From positions 1-64,000 of the forward strand of contig CABIWW010000007.1 in assembly GCA_902362435.1 (NCBI GenBank): DNA of 64,000 nucleotides. The letters are read 5' to 3'. Shown in pieces: positions 45,021 through 53,560 of the stretch. Below the pieces are notes generated by a model, which saw only the letters and a list, made by a program, of their open reading frames with translations, had not been told where the DNA came from and ran no database searches. The stretch's first letter is position 1, and each line of letters starts with the position of its first letter. Position numbers and translations under genes: made by a program. This stretch comes from Eubacteriaceae bacterium (GTDB taxonomy: Bacteria > Bacillota > Clostridia > Peptostreptococcales > Anaerovoracaceae).

Positions 45021-45572
45021 ATGTGGGAAAATAAGAATTTCAGAGTGAGGCTAGAGGAAAACGCGATGCAGGATTTCGAGAAGGTGATGCTCACGTCGGG
45101 TGAATGCAATCTGTTCATACCGATGGGGTTCGTCAGTGAAAACGGCAGGGAATACGGCAGCTACAACTGCAGCGGATTTGCCCCGCTCAGCAGCTATCGC
45201 ATAGAGCGTACGGAAGATGCACTTTATATACTGGAAAATGTGCTGATAATACTGAAAAGTGCAGTAGAATATTACATAGACCCGGCGAAAGTGACGGTGA
45301 CGAGCGACACTGTTTTTTACAATAAAGACACGGGTCAGATAAAGATCGCATACATTCCGCTGAGAGAAGAAAATATAAACCTGAGAAAAAACATGGTGAG
45401 CTTCATAGGACAGCTTAAAGCCGAGCTTCGCGATGAGAAGGAAAAGTATCTGATCGAAGCAGCGAAATATATCTATTATCATAATTACTCTCTGCGCGAG
45501 ATGATAAATAAGGCAGGAATGCTGAAAAGACAGCTCTATATGGAGATGCACGGTGATGACAGGGCTTCGTGA
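45021..45572 (+). CDS. DUF6382 domain protein, last gene of tad run
   Basis: ATG 45021 with AAGGAA 5 nt upstream; 183 residues. The sequence (VMLTSGECNLFIPMGFVSENG, ALYILENVLIILKSAVEYYIDP) matches the DUF6382 part that in other Clostridia precedes an FHA domain. Here no FHA domain follows, so the phosphopeptide-reading half is missing or never present. It is cytoplasmic. Function unknown, probably pilus regulation. Confidence 0.65.
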   Translation: MWENKNFRVRLEENAMQDFEKVMLTSGECNLFIPMGFVSENGREYGSYNCSGFAPLSSYRIERTEDALYILENVLIILKSAVEYYIDPAKVTVTSDTVFYNKDTGQIKIAYIPLREENINLRKNMVSFIGQLKAELRDEKEKYLIEAAKYIYYHNYSLREMINKAGMLKRQLYMEMHGDDRAS

Positions 45573-45602
45573 TATATGTGGTGAGGCATGGATATATGGT
45601 CA

Positions 45603-45645
45603 CTCTGCACGTGTGAAAGCAGTTCACGGTGCAGAGGTTTTTCTT
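45603..45645 (+). terminator. Terminator after the tad run
   Basis: CTCTGCAC (45603-45610) pairs with GTGCAGAG (45629-45636), with an inner GTGA/TCAC pair, then GTTTTTC. Confidence 0.8.
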
Positions 45646-45764
45646 TTGATAAAAAATGTAGTATAATGTAAAATATATTTATCGTACATCTTGTCTGCAA
45701 AGTGTAATAAAGCTCTCGCCTGATTAATAGTATTTAATATACTACAGGAAGAGAGGAAAAAGTG

Positions 45765-46286
45765 ATGCAAAGAAGAAGGCAGCCCAGAAGAGGTTACAGA
45801 GGGGCCCAGAGGCACGGTGCGAAGCCGAATTTTATTCCGGTGATACTGATATTGTGTCTTTCGGTCGGATGCGGATATGCCACAGCTAAATATGTCGTGG
45901 ATCCGGTAGTGAATTATGTGCCGCAGATCGCGGCAGGATCAGATGTATCGGATCAGAGCACTCAGAAGCAGGACGGATCTGCAGCATCAGACAAGGCGGG
46001 ATCCGGGAAAGAAAGTAAAAGCAAGGCATCATCAGGAGTTGTGGAAGATGAAGCTGATGTAAAGGAAACCGAAGTCGCAGGATATGCAGTGCAGTATGGA
46101 TGCTATTCCGGGAAAGCGGCGGCTGAGACTGCGATGTCTTCGCTTGGGATTTCAGGCCTTCAGGTGGTGGAGCAGAACAAGATGTATAAGATCATAGGTG
46201 AAATATTCGAAAGCAAGGATAAAGCAAAAGAAGCGCTTGATTCGGCTGGAACAGACAATGCATTCGTTACGACTGTATACAAGTAG
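45765..46286 (+). CDS. SPOR-domain membrane protein
   Basis: About 173 residues from ATG 45765 (AGAGGAAA upstream). A basic cytoplasmic tail (RRRQPRRGYRGAQR) leads to one membrane helix (about 25-42), a Ser/Lys/Asp-rich linker and a C-terminal SPOR-like domain (AVQYGCYSGKAAAETAMSSLG...YKIIGEIFESKDKAKEAL). SPOR domains bind denuded glycan strands at division or sporulation septa. Confidence 0.75.
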   Translation: MQRRRQPRRGYRGAQRHGAKPNFIPVILILCLSVGCGYATAKYVVDPVVNYVPQIAAGSDVSDQSTQKQDGSAASDKAGSGKESKSKASSGVVEDEADVKETEVAGYAVQYGCYSGKAAAETAMSSLGISGLQVVEQNKMYKIIGEIFESKDKAKEALDSAGTDNAFVTTVYK

Positions 46287-46335
46287 GATGCAGGAAGATC
46301 CTGCCGGGGATTATAAAGAGAAAAGGAAAGACTAT

Positions 46336-47628
46336 ATGATACCATTATCTACCAGGATGCGGCCTTCGAAACTGCAGGATTTCGTGGGACAAACTCATTT
46401 CATGTTTGAAGGCTCGCTGTTTTACAACTCCATAAAAAACAAGACCTTTGATTCTGCGATCTTTTTCGGTCCGTCAGGCACCGGCAAGACGACTCTTGCC
46501 AGGATAATAGCCAGTGAGATCGACAGCAATTTTGTTGAGATAAATGCTTCTACTACAGGCACAAAGGAGCTCAAGGTCATACTTGAGAATGCATCGACTA
46601 GATTTTACGGTCTGCAGCAGGAGACGACATGTCTTTATGTGGACGAGGTCCACCGGTGGAACAAGCTGCAGCAGGATTCGCTTCTAAAGGCTCTGGAGGA
46701 GGGGGTCATAAAGTTTATAGGAAGCACGACGGAAAACCCGTATTTTTCGGTAAATAACGCTATCATAAGTCGTGTCAGGAACATATATGAGTTCAGAAGA
46801 CTTGAAACAGGTGAGATACTCGGGATACTTAAAAGAACTCTTGAAGATACTGAAAAAGGGTTCGGCGGGCTGCAGATAAAATATGATGAGGACGCACTGC
46901 GCATACTTGCAGATATGAGCGGCGGAGACTGCAGAGTAGCACTCGATACGCTTGGTTTCATAGTTGACAACCTCAGCGAAGGAATGACTCTGGACAGGAA
47001 AATAGTGGGTGAAGCTATGCAGCAGCAGACCACTTTTTACGATAAAGAAGAAGACAAGTACAATCTCCTTTCGGCACTTCAGAAATCCGTGAGAGGCAGC
47101 GATCCGCATGCGGCGGTCCATTATCTCGCAAGGCTGCTGGAGGGCGGCGCCGATATAGTGATGATAGGAAGGCGTCTGATGGTGATGGCCAGTGAGGATA
47201 TAGGGATGGCGTATCCGAGTGCTATATCTATAGTCACTTCATGCGTCCAGGCGGCACAGATGATAGGACTGCCGGAAGCGAAGATAAATCTTGCACAGGC
47301 AGTGGTCCTGCTGGCATCATGTCCGAAATCGAATGCATCTAACGAAGCACTGAACAGAGCGATCGCAGATCTCAGAAGCAGGAAGATCGATGATGTGCCG
47401 GCACACCTGATGGATTCTCATTACGGCGGTGCGGAGAAACTCGGCAGAGGTCTCGATTACAAGTATCCGCATGCGTACGGAGGATATGTGACGCAGCAGT
47501 ATCTGCCGGACAACCTTTACAGGGAAGGTGTAAAGTACTACATCCCTACGATGAACGGCAGTGAAGGTGCATTCAAAAAATATCTTGAGGAGCTGGAGAA
47601 AATAGATGAAAAAAATAGTAAGGGCTGA
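46336..47628 (+). CDS. rarA: Replication-associated recombination protein RarA/MgsA
   Basis: ATG 46336 with AAAAGGAAAG upstream; 430 residues. AAA+ motifs: FFGPSGTGKTT, YVDEVHRWNK (Walker B), STTENPYF sensor 1, and the RarA-specific C-terminal tetramerisation part (GGADIVMIGRRLMVMASEDIGMA). It acts at stalled replication forks. An in-frame extension to 46198 lies within the previous gene and is not used. It overlaps the ispH-rpsA start by 23 bp. Confidence 0.92.
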   Translation: MIPLSTRMRPSKLQDFVGQTHFMFEGSLFYNSIKNKTFDSAIFFGPSGTGKTTLARIIASEIDSNFVEINASTTGTKELKVILENASTRFYGLQQETTCLYVDEVHRWNKLQQDSLLKALEEGVIKFIGSTTENPYFSVNNAIISRVRNIYEFRRLETGEILGILKRTLEDTEKGFGGLQIKYDEDALRILADMSGGDCRVALDTLGFIVDNLSEGMTLDRKIVGEAMQQQTTFYDKEEDKYNLLSALQKSVRGSDPHAAVHYLARLLEGGADIVMIGRRLMVMASEDIGMAYPSAISIVTSCVQAAQMIGLPEAKINLAQAVVLLASCPKSNASNEALNRAIADLRSRKIDDVPAHLMDSHYGGAEKLGRGLDYKYPHAYGGYVTQQYLPDNLYREGVKYYIPTMNGSEGAFKKYLEELEKIDEKNSKG

Positions 47629-49558
47629 GAATGCGGGGTTCTGCTTCGGCGTCAGACAGGCGATAGAAAAAGCGGAAAAGGCGGCGGAGGAAAACGAAGG
47701 AAATATTTTTTCCATGGGTCCGCTGATACATAATGAACGTGTGACGGACGATCTTGAGAAGAAAGGAATAAAAATAGCGGAGTCTCTGGATGAGGTCAGT
47801 GAAGGCGATATCGTGATAATAAGGTCTCACGGAGAAGGCAAGGCTTTTTATGATGAAGCAGCCGCAAAAAAAATAAAGCTGATAGACGCGACCTGTCCTT
47901 TCGTTGCGAAGATACACAATCTGGTGCACGACACTGAGAAACAGGTCGTGATAGTGGGGGACAGGAATCATCCGGAAGTGATGGGTATCTTCGGATGGTG
48001 CAGAAATCCTGCAGTGGTAGTCAGCTCATATGATGAAGCAGCTGCGATAGAGGCAGATGACCTGTTCGTAGTTACACAGACGACTATAAAAGAGGAGATG
48101 CTGAACAGTGTCACAGATGCGCTTTCCGCAGCCGGCAGGGATTTCACTGTAAATAATACGATATGCAGCGCTACGACGAAGCGACAGCAGGCATGCGAGA
48201 AGCTGGCACGTGAGTCTGACCTGATGATCGTCATCGGCGGTCGGAAAAGTTCGAATACTAAGAAATTATGTGAAATTTCTAAAAAGTTCTGCGCAAATAC
48301 CTTTTTTGTTGAAAATATTGAAGATTTACCGTTGAAAGAAGTGCAAAAATGTAATAGAATAGGAATAGCGGCGGGCGCTTCGACACCCGAATGCACTATT
48401 AAGGAGGTTATTGCCAGAATGAGTGATGTTACACTTGAAAACAATGAATTAAACATGAACGATCTTATGGACGAAATCGAAAAGTCCCTGAGATTACCAA
48501 GAGGTGGCGAGATCGTCACAGGGAAAGTTCACCAGGTTACTGACAAAGAAGTTATTGTAAATTTAGGATGCAAAAAGGATGGAATTCTCCCTATCTCAGA
48601 GGTGAGCTTAGAAGAAGGTCAAACTTTATCAGACGCGTTTAAAGTCGATGACGAGATCCAGGCAAAAGTTATCAAAACAGATGACGGAGACGGCGGTATT
48701 TTACTTTCAAAGAAAAAGCTTGAAATCAGTGCTAACTGGGATGAAATCGTCAAAGCACTTGAAGATAAAACAGTACTTGAAGTCAAAGTAACAAGACCGG
48801 TAAACGGTGGAGTTATTGCTGAATACAAAGAAGTATCAGGATTTATTCCGCTTTCACAGCTTTCCGACCACTACGTTGAAAATGCAGAAGAGTTTGTTGG
48901 TCAGACTATGGAAGTCAGAGTTTCCAGAGTAGATCAGAGAAGAAACAGAGCTGTGTTCTCACACAAGCTGTTCCTGAACGAAGAAAAAGACAAGCTCGTT
49001 GCAGAAATTTGGGAAAACCTGAATGTCGGCGATGTTGTTGAAGGTACTGTAATGAGATTTACAGATTATGGTGCATTCGTAGATATCGGCGGAATCGACG
49101 GACTTCTGCACATTTCAGAGATTTCGTGGGGAAGACTCAAGCACCCTCAGGAAGTTCTCAGCATCGGACAGAAGATCAACGTCAAGGTTCTTTCAATGAA
49201 CGCAGAAAAAGGAAAGATCTCATTAGGTCTCAAGCAGAATCAGCCTGAGCCTTGGAGCGTTATCGATGAAAACTACCAGGTTGGACAGGTTATCGAAGGC
49301 AAAGTAGTTCAGATCAAGGAATACGGCGCATTCGTTGAGCTCGAGCCGGGTCTTGACGGACTTGTACATATTTCAGAGGTTGCTCACAAGAGAGTAGGAA
49401 ATATAAATGATGAACTGGAAGTTGGTCAGGTAGTTACAGCTAAGATTCTCGAGATCGATAAGGACAGAAAGAGGATCAGCCTGAGCATCAGAGAAACTAT
49501 CGAACCGCCTGCAGAAGACGAAGCAGCTCCACAGGAAGCTGAAGCAGACGAAGAATAG
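47606..49558 (+). CDS. ispH: IspH (HMBPP reductase) fused to ribosomal protein S1
   Basis: The 650-residue chain joins a 4Fe-4S isoprenoid enzyme (residues 1-275; Cys in GFCFGV, DATCPF and NTICSATTK) that makes IPP and DMAPP, to four S1 RNA-binding repeats (about 295-365, 380-450, 465-535, 550-620). This fusion is known from Clostridia. From about 48240 codon use turns AT-richer and then highly optimised, as for ribosomal proteins. The junction holds its own promoter and start site, so free S1 may also be made. Confidence 0.92.
   Translation: MKKIVRAENAGFCFGVRQAIEKAEKAAEENEGNIFSMGPLIHNERVTDDLEKKGIKIAESLDEVSEGDIVIIRSHGEGKAFYDEAAAKKIKLIDATCPFVAKIHNLVHDTEKQVVIVGDRNHPEVMGIFGWCRNPAVVVSSYDEAAAIEADDLFVVTQTTIKEEMLNSVTDALSAAGRDFTVNNTICSATTKRQQACEKLARESDLMIVIGGRKSSNTKKLCEISKKFCANTFFVENIEDLPLKEVQKCNRIGIAAGASTPECTIKEVIARMSDVTLENNELNMNDLMDEIEKSLRLPRGGEIVTGKVHQVTDKEVIVNLGCKKDGILPISEVSLEEGQTLSDAFKVDDEIQAKVIKTDDGDGGILLSKKKLEISANWDEIVKALEDKTVLEVKVTRPVNGGVIAEYKEVSGFIPLSQLSDHYVENAEEFVGQTMEVRVSRVDQRRNRAVFSHKLFLNEEKDKLVAEIWENLNVGDVVEGTVMRFTDYGAFVDIGGIDGLLHISEISWGRLKHPQEVLSIGQKINVKVLSMNAEKGKISLGLKQNQPEPWSVIDENYQVGQVIEGKVVQIKEYGAFVELEPGLDGLVHISEVAHKRVGNINDELEVGQVVTAKILEIDKDRKRISLSIRETIEPPAEDEAAPQEAEADEE
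48332..48360 (+). promoter_or_regulatory. Promoter embedded in ispH-rpsA
   Basis: TTGAAA (48332-48337), 17-bp spacer, TAGAAT (48355-48360), one mismatch in each box. It lies inside the reading frame, about 60 bp before the S1 start site. Confidence 0.6.
48401..49558 (+). CDS. rpsA: Internal start for free ribosomal protein S1
   Basis: AAGGAGG at 48401-48407 is followed 11 nt later by the in-frame ATG 48419 (codon 272 of the fusion), starting MSDVTLENNELNMNDLMDEI, just as a native S1 would begin. The product would be 379 residues with all four S1 repeats. Spacing is slightly long. Feature start marks the RBS. Confidence 0.55.
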   Translation, partial: KEVIARMSDVTLENNELNMNDLMDEIEKSLRLPRGGEIVTGKVHQVTDKEVIVNLGCKKDGILPISEVSLEEGQTLSDAFKVDDEIQAKVIKTDDGDGGILLSKKKLEISANWDEIVKALEDKTVLEVKVTRPVNGGVIAEYKEVSGFIPLSQLSDHYVENAEEFVGQTMEVRVSRVDQRRNRAVFSHKLFLNEEKDKLVAEIWENLNVGDVVEGTVMRFTDYGAFVDIGGIDGLLHISEISWGRLKHPQEVLSIGQKINVKVLSMNAEKGKISLGLKQNQPEPWSVIDENYQVGQVIEGKVVQIKEYGAFVELEPGLDGLVHISEVAHKRVGNINDELEVGQVVTAKILEIDKDRKRISLSIRETIEPPAEDEAAPQEAEADEE

Positions 49559-49581
49559 TTCATATTTAAACTGTTGAATTT

Positions 49582-49611
49582 AAGAGATGGTTCGCCATCT
49601 CTTATTTTTTT
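49582..49611 (+). terminator. Terminator after ispH-rpsA
   Basis: AAGAGATGG-TTCG-CCATCTCTT (49582-49603): a perfect 9-bp stem with a UUCG tetraloop, followed by ATTTTTTT. Confidence 0.92.
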
Positions 49612-49686
49612 AACATATGCGTTTTCGGCATATGCGGTCGATGTACCGGCCGGTGGGTCGAAACATCAATGAAAAAGGTATTTTAG

Positions 49687-50163
49687 ATGAAAAAGATATT
49701 AGTGAGTCAGTGCCTTTATGGCGGCGAGCCTGTAAGGTACGATGGAAAATCAAAAGCAGAGAATGATCCGAGATTCTCAGGCTGGAGGGAAGAGGGAATG
49801 CTGATCCCTGTCTGCCCGGAGGTTTTCGGCGGTCTGCCGGTGCCGCGTACAGATGCGCAGCGCAGAGGAAGCAGTGTAGTTACGCGTGATGGACGCGACG
49901 TCACCGGGCAGTACTCCGCAGGTGCAGAGGAGGCGGTCAGGCTGGCTCTGGAACACCGGGTCGTATGTGCGATCATGAAAGAAAAGAGTCCGTCGTGCGG
50001 AAGCAGCATGATATATGACGGCAGTTTTTCAGGGGAACTTATAGAAGGTGAAGGACTTGCATCAGAACTGCTGAGAAAAGCAGGAGTCCGGGTCTTTTCG
50101 GAAAATCAGCTTGATGAAGTGGAGAAACTGATCAGTGATAATGAGGTTGACGAAGACGTATAA
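49687..50163 (+). CDS. DUF523 family protein
   Basis: The 158-residue protein matches DUF523: VSQCLYGGEPVRYDGKSK at the start, PVCPEVFGGLPVPR, and SPSCGSSMIYDG. Conserved Cys residues (8, about 43, about 104) suggest metal or Fe-S binding. Function unknown. It precedes the shikimate kinase by 33 bp. Confidence 0.82.
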   Translation: MKKILVSQCLYGGEPVRYDGKSKAENDPRFSGWREEGMLIPVCPEVFGGLPVPRTDAQRRGSSVVTRDGRDVTGQYSAGAEEAVRLALEHRVVCAIMKEKSPSCGSSMIYDGSFSGELIEGEGLASELLRKAGVRVFSENQLDEVEKLISDNEVDEDV

Positions 50164-50196
50164 GCCGTATTTGTTATGGCACAGAAGGGGAAATGA

Positions 50197-50703
50197 ATGA
50201 AAAATATAATTCTTATAGGAATGCCGGCATGCGGCAAGAGTGTTACAGGAGTGATACTCGCAAAATCTCTGAAGATGAATTTTATAGACGCCGATCTTCT
50301 TATACAGGAGAGAGCCGGAAAGAGTCTTCAGGATATAATAAATGCTGACGGGATAGAGACTTTCAAAAGCATCGAAGAGGAAGTCCTCAATGCTATAAAT
50401 GTTAAAAACACTGTGATCGCAACAGGTGGGAGTGCGGTGTATTATGACAGCGCTATGCGCCACCTTAAGGAAAACGGCGTGGTCGTTTATATAGAAGCAT
50501 CGCTCGCAACGATAAAAAAACGTTTGAAAAATATAAGAACGAGGGGAGTTGCCATGGAAAAAGGGCAGACGATCGACGGCCTGTATGAAATGAGAGTGCC
50601 GCTTTACGAAAAATATGCGGACTGCACGGTGCGCTCGCACAGATACAGAGCCGAGAATACCGTTGAAGATATAATCTCCGGACTGGAAAAAATCAAAATA
50701 TGA
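50197..50703 (+). CDS. aroK: Shikimate kinase
   Basis: The 168-residue P-loop kinase has Walker A GMPACGKS (8-15), the shikimate-binding Asp in FIDADLLI, ATGGSAV and the lid region ENRTRG-like (KNIRTRGVAM). It phosphorylates shikimate in aromatic amino-acid synthesis. The rest of the pathway is not nearby. RBS AAGGGG lies upstream of the ATG. Confidence 0.82.
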   Translation: MKNIILIGMPACGKSVTGVILAKSLKMNFIDADLLIQERAGKSLQDIINADGIETFKSIEEEVLNAINVKNTVIATGGSAVYYDSAMRHLKENGVVVYIEASLATIKKRLKNIRTRGVAMEKGQTIDGLYEMRVPLYEKYADCTVRSHRYRAENTVEDIISGLEKIKI

Positions 50704-50706
50704 TAT

Positions 50707-50748
50707 AGCACCTGCTGACAGTTGCAATAGTCGGCAGGCGCTGTTTTT
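50707..50748 (+). terminator. Terminator after aroK, between convergent genes
   Basis: A 13-position stem (50707-50719 with 50730-50742, one mismatch) is followed by GTTTTTTA. Confidence 0.85.
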
Positions 50749-50767
50749 TAAATCTGTTTTTGCAAAT

Positions 50768-52387
50768 CTATTTTGACGCTTCGATCAGTTCCTCTGCTGA
50801 TCTGAGGGTCGTATCTGTTATATTCGATCCTCCGAGCAGGCGCGCGATCTCATGCACTTTTTCTTCGTGAGAAAGAGGGAGGACAGTCGTATATGTCATA
50901 GTATCGTCAGATGCCTTGGAGATCTTGTAGTTATGCGCTCCATATGCCGCTATCTGAGGCAGGTGGGTGATGCATATTATCTGATGCGTCTGTGCGATCT
51001 CCTGCAGCTTATGACCGACTACGCTGGCTGCGATACCGCTGATGCCGCTGTCGATCTCATCGAATATCATCGTAGGAATCTCGTCGTAATCGCCTGTGAT
51101 CTTCTTGAAAGCCAGCATGATCCTGGACATTTCTCCTCCGGATGCGATACGGCTCAGAGGCTTGATCGGTTCTCCTCGGTTGGTGCTTATCATGAATTCG
51201 ACATCATCTGCACCGTTTGATGTAAAAGCTTCGGCTTTGCGGAATTCTATCGAAAATATGGCATCGTTGAAGTTCAGCTCTTTGAGCTCTGCCGTTATTT
51301 TCTGTTCAAGGATCTCAGCTGAAGCTCTTCTGACCTCTGAAAGCTTTTCACACGCTGAAAGCAGCTCTTTCTTATATTTTGCAAGATCAGTCTCAAGGCT
51401 TTCTTTCATGGAATCTGCGTTTTCGATGCCTGCGAGCTTTTCATCGAGCTCCTGCTGATAGTTCAGCAGTTCTTCCACTGACATACCGTGTTTGGCTTTG
51501 AGCTTGTTTATCACTTCCAATCTTGCTATCGCACAGTCGAGTTCCTCAGGTGAAAAAACAGCACTGTCACGGCAGTCGCGTATGGAAGATGAGATGTCTT
51601 CGAATTCATAATATATTTCGTCGAGACGGCGGCTCAGTTCGTCCAGCTCCTGCGAATAGGAAGCTGTCTCGGCCACCATATCGTGTATCCGTCTTATAGT
51701 GGAAAGCGCAGCGTATTCATCGTCAGAAGCAGCCTGATATGCACCGGCGAGATTTTCATATATTTTCTCGCTGTTCTGCAGCATCGAGATCTTTTCTTCG
51801 AGCTCTTCATCCTCACCGATAACAAGACCGGCTGCACGCAGTTCATCAGCTTCAAACTGCATGAAATCGCGTTCGCGCCTGTTCTTTGCAGCGTCGGCAA
51901 GGAGTGCTCTCAGCTGTGAACGGACACGTGAATAGTTGTCGTATGCATTTGAAACAGCTTCTTTTGCAGGCGTGATCTGATCTTTATGGTAAAGGTCGAC
52001 AAGCCTGATATGGTATTCTGGATTCAGCAGAGACTGATGATCGTACTGTCCGTGTATATCGGCCAGTTTTTTGCAGAGGGAGCTGAGATGAGCGAGCGTG
52101 ACGATCTCATCGTTTACTCTGCATATATTCTTGCCGGAAGAAGATACTTCTCTGGTTATTATGTATTCTTCGCCTTCATGCTCGGCGATCATCTGCACGA
52201 TCGCCTTTTTTTTCCCCGAACGAACAAAAGCAGTATCCGCCCGGCTTCCGAGAGCCAGGCTAACTGCTTCTATAACTATCGATTTTCCGGATCCTGTTTC
52301 GCCGGTTATGATATTCAGTCCGTCGTGAAAATCTATATCCGCATTTTCTATGATTGCAAAATCTCTGATTTTCAGGTGTCTGATCAT
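50768..52387 (-). CDS. recN: DNA repair protein RecN
   Basis: Start at ATG 52387 with AGAGGTGA 5-6 nt upstream; 539 residues. SMC-like: Walker A GETGSGKS (29-36), two coiled coils (about 155-215 and 290-360), signature ASGGEMSR and Walker B TMIFDEIDSGISG. It gathers broken DNA ends in double-strand break repair. The argR gene lies 14 bp upstream, the usual Firmicute argR-recN pair. Confidence 0.93.
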   Translation of the reverse strand: MIRHLKIRDFAIIENADIDFHDGLNIITGETGSGKSIVIEAVSLALGSRADTAFVRSGKKKAIVQMIAEHEGEEYIITREVSSSGKNICRVNDEIVTLAHLSSLCKKLADIHGQYDHQSLLNPEYHIRLVDLYHKDQITPAKEAVSNAYDNYSRVRSQLRALLADAAKNRRERDFMQFEADELRAAGLVIGEDEELEEKISMLQNSEKIYENLAGAYQAASDDEYAALSTIRRIHDMVAETASYSQELDELSRRLDEIYYEFEDISSSIRDCRDSAVFSPEELDCAIARLEVINKLKAKHGMSVEELLNYQQELDEKLAGIENADSMKESLETDLAKYKKELLSACEKLSEVRRASAEILEQKITAELKELNFNDAIFSIEFRKAEAFTSNGADDVEFMISTNRGEPIKPLSRIASGGEMSRIMLAFKKITGDYDEIPTMIFDEIDSGISGIAASVVGHKLQEIAQTHQIICITHLPQIAAYGAHNYKISKASDDTMTYTTVLPLSHEEKVHEIARLLGGSNITDTTLRSAEELIEASK

Positions 52388-52401
52388 AGTTGTCACCTCT
52401 G

Positions 52402-52854
52402 CTATTTTTTGAGCATGCTGTTCAGTATTTCTTCTACCATCGGTGAATTCGCAGGATCATCGGTGACAAACATTATTGTGTTGTCGCCGGCAACTGATCC
52501 GATAACGTGCGGGATGCCTATGGAATCAAGTGCCTCAGCTGCGGCGCTCGCACATCCGGAGAGCGTCTTGAGGAGGACTATATTGCCTGAGTGTGAAGTG
52601 GATTTCACGGTTTCACGGAAAATATTTGAAAACCTGTCAGACATAGGTCCTTCTGCATGTGCAGGCTGTGCATATTTATACTTGCCTGTGGAGGACAGTG
52701 TTTTGACGAGCTGAAGCTCTTTGATGTCTCTGGAAATAGTGGCCTGAGTGACTTCGTATCCGAAATCTCTAAGCATTGAGACAAGTTTATCCTGTGTCTC
52801 GATCTCGTATTTTTCAATGAGTTCGAGTATTTTATTCTGTCTTGAAATTCGCAT
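52402..52854 (-). CDS. argR: Arginine repressor ArgR/AhrC
   Basis: ATG 52854 with AGAGGGG upstream; 150 residues, the usual length. N-terminal winged helix (TQATISRDIKELQLVK) and C-terminal arginine-binding hexamer domain (IPHVIGSVAGDNTIMFVT with the GDNT motif). It controls arginine genes and perhaps itself. Confidence 0.92.
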   Translation of the reverse strand: MRISRQNKILELIEKYEIETQDKLVSMLRDFGYEVTQATISRDIKELQLVKTLSSTGKYKYAQPAHAEGPMSDRFSNIFRETVKSTSHSGNIVLLKTLSGCASAAAEALDSIGIPHVIGSVAGDNTIMFVTDDPANSPMVEEILNSMLKK

Positions 52855-52947
52855 GTTTGCCCCTCTCAAAAAACGATTGCATTATACTGCGGCAGACTTT
52901 TGCACGAGCGATGGGCACAAAAGCCGCCAAACATCATATGATTTATA

Positions 52948-52977
52948 ATTATACCATACAGCGTATAAGTTTTTCAA
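52948..52977 (-). promoter_or_regulatory. argR-recN promoter
   Basis: Minus strand: TTGAAA (52977-52972), 18-bp spacer, TGGTATAAT with -10 TATAAT at 52953-52948. A TATAATTATA palindrome covers the -10 (52945-52954). The -35 abuts that of the divergent ruvC promoter. Confidence 0.7.
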
Positions 52978-53006
52978 TAGACAAACGTATGTTCATGTGA
53001 TATACT
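52978..53006 (+). promoter_or_regulatory. ruvCAB promoter
   Basis: TAGACA (52978-52983), 17-bp spacer, TATACT (53001-53006). It is back to back with the argR promoter with no bases between the two -35 boxes. No LexA (DinR) box is recognisable next to it. Confidence 0.65.
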
Positions 53007-53056
53007 TTAATAAAACATCGGACGTGAATTGTGAAAACGGCAGAACAGGTAAAAAT

Positions 53057-53560
53057 ATGAAGATTTTAGGTATAGATCCGGGATATGCGATCCTGGGGTA
53101 CGGAGTTGTGGAAAAGACGGGCAACAGGTTTCGCGCGTGCAGATACGGGGCAGTCACTACGGATGCGGGAATGCCGATGACGGAGAGACTTGAGTATCTT
53201 TATGACTCGCTTCGAGAAATAATAGATGAAGAGAGGCCGGACGTGGCGTCTATAGAGCAGCTCTTTTTCAATACGAATGCAAAGACCGCGATAATGGTCG
53301 GACAGGCGCGAGGTGTAGCGGTGCTTGCCTGTGTGAAAGGCGGACTCGAGGTGGAGGAATATACGCCTCTGCAGATAAAGCAGGCGTTAGTGGGCTACGG
53401 AAGAGCTGATAAAAAACAGGTCCAGATAATGGTAAAGACCATATTGAACCTCAAGGAGATACCGAAGCCTGACGATACTGCGGATGCTCTGGCAGCCGCT
53501 ATATGTCACGGCCATTCGGCAGACACCAGAAAAAGACTGAAGGAGCTTGGTATAAGATGA
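53057..53560 (+). CDS. ruvC: Holliday junction resolvase RuvC
   Basis: ATG 53057; 167 residues. Catalytic acids are visible: Asp7 in GIDPGY, Glu in SIEQLFF, and the DDTADALA pair near the C terminus. RBS is weak (AGGT). It cuts Holliday junctions with RuvAB and overlaps ruvA by ATGA. Confidence 0.92.
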   Translation: MKILGIDPGYAILGYGVVEKTGNRFRACRYGAVTTDAGMPMTERLEYLYDSLREIIDEERPDVASIEQLFFNTNAKTAIMVGQARGVAVLACVKGGLEVEEYTPLQIKQALVGYGRADKKQVQIMVKTILNLKEIPKPDDTADALAAAICHGHSADTRKRLKELGIR

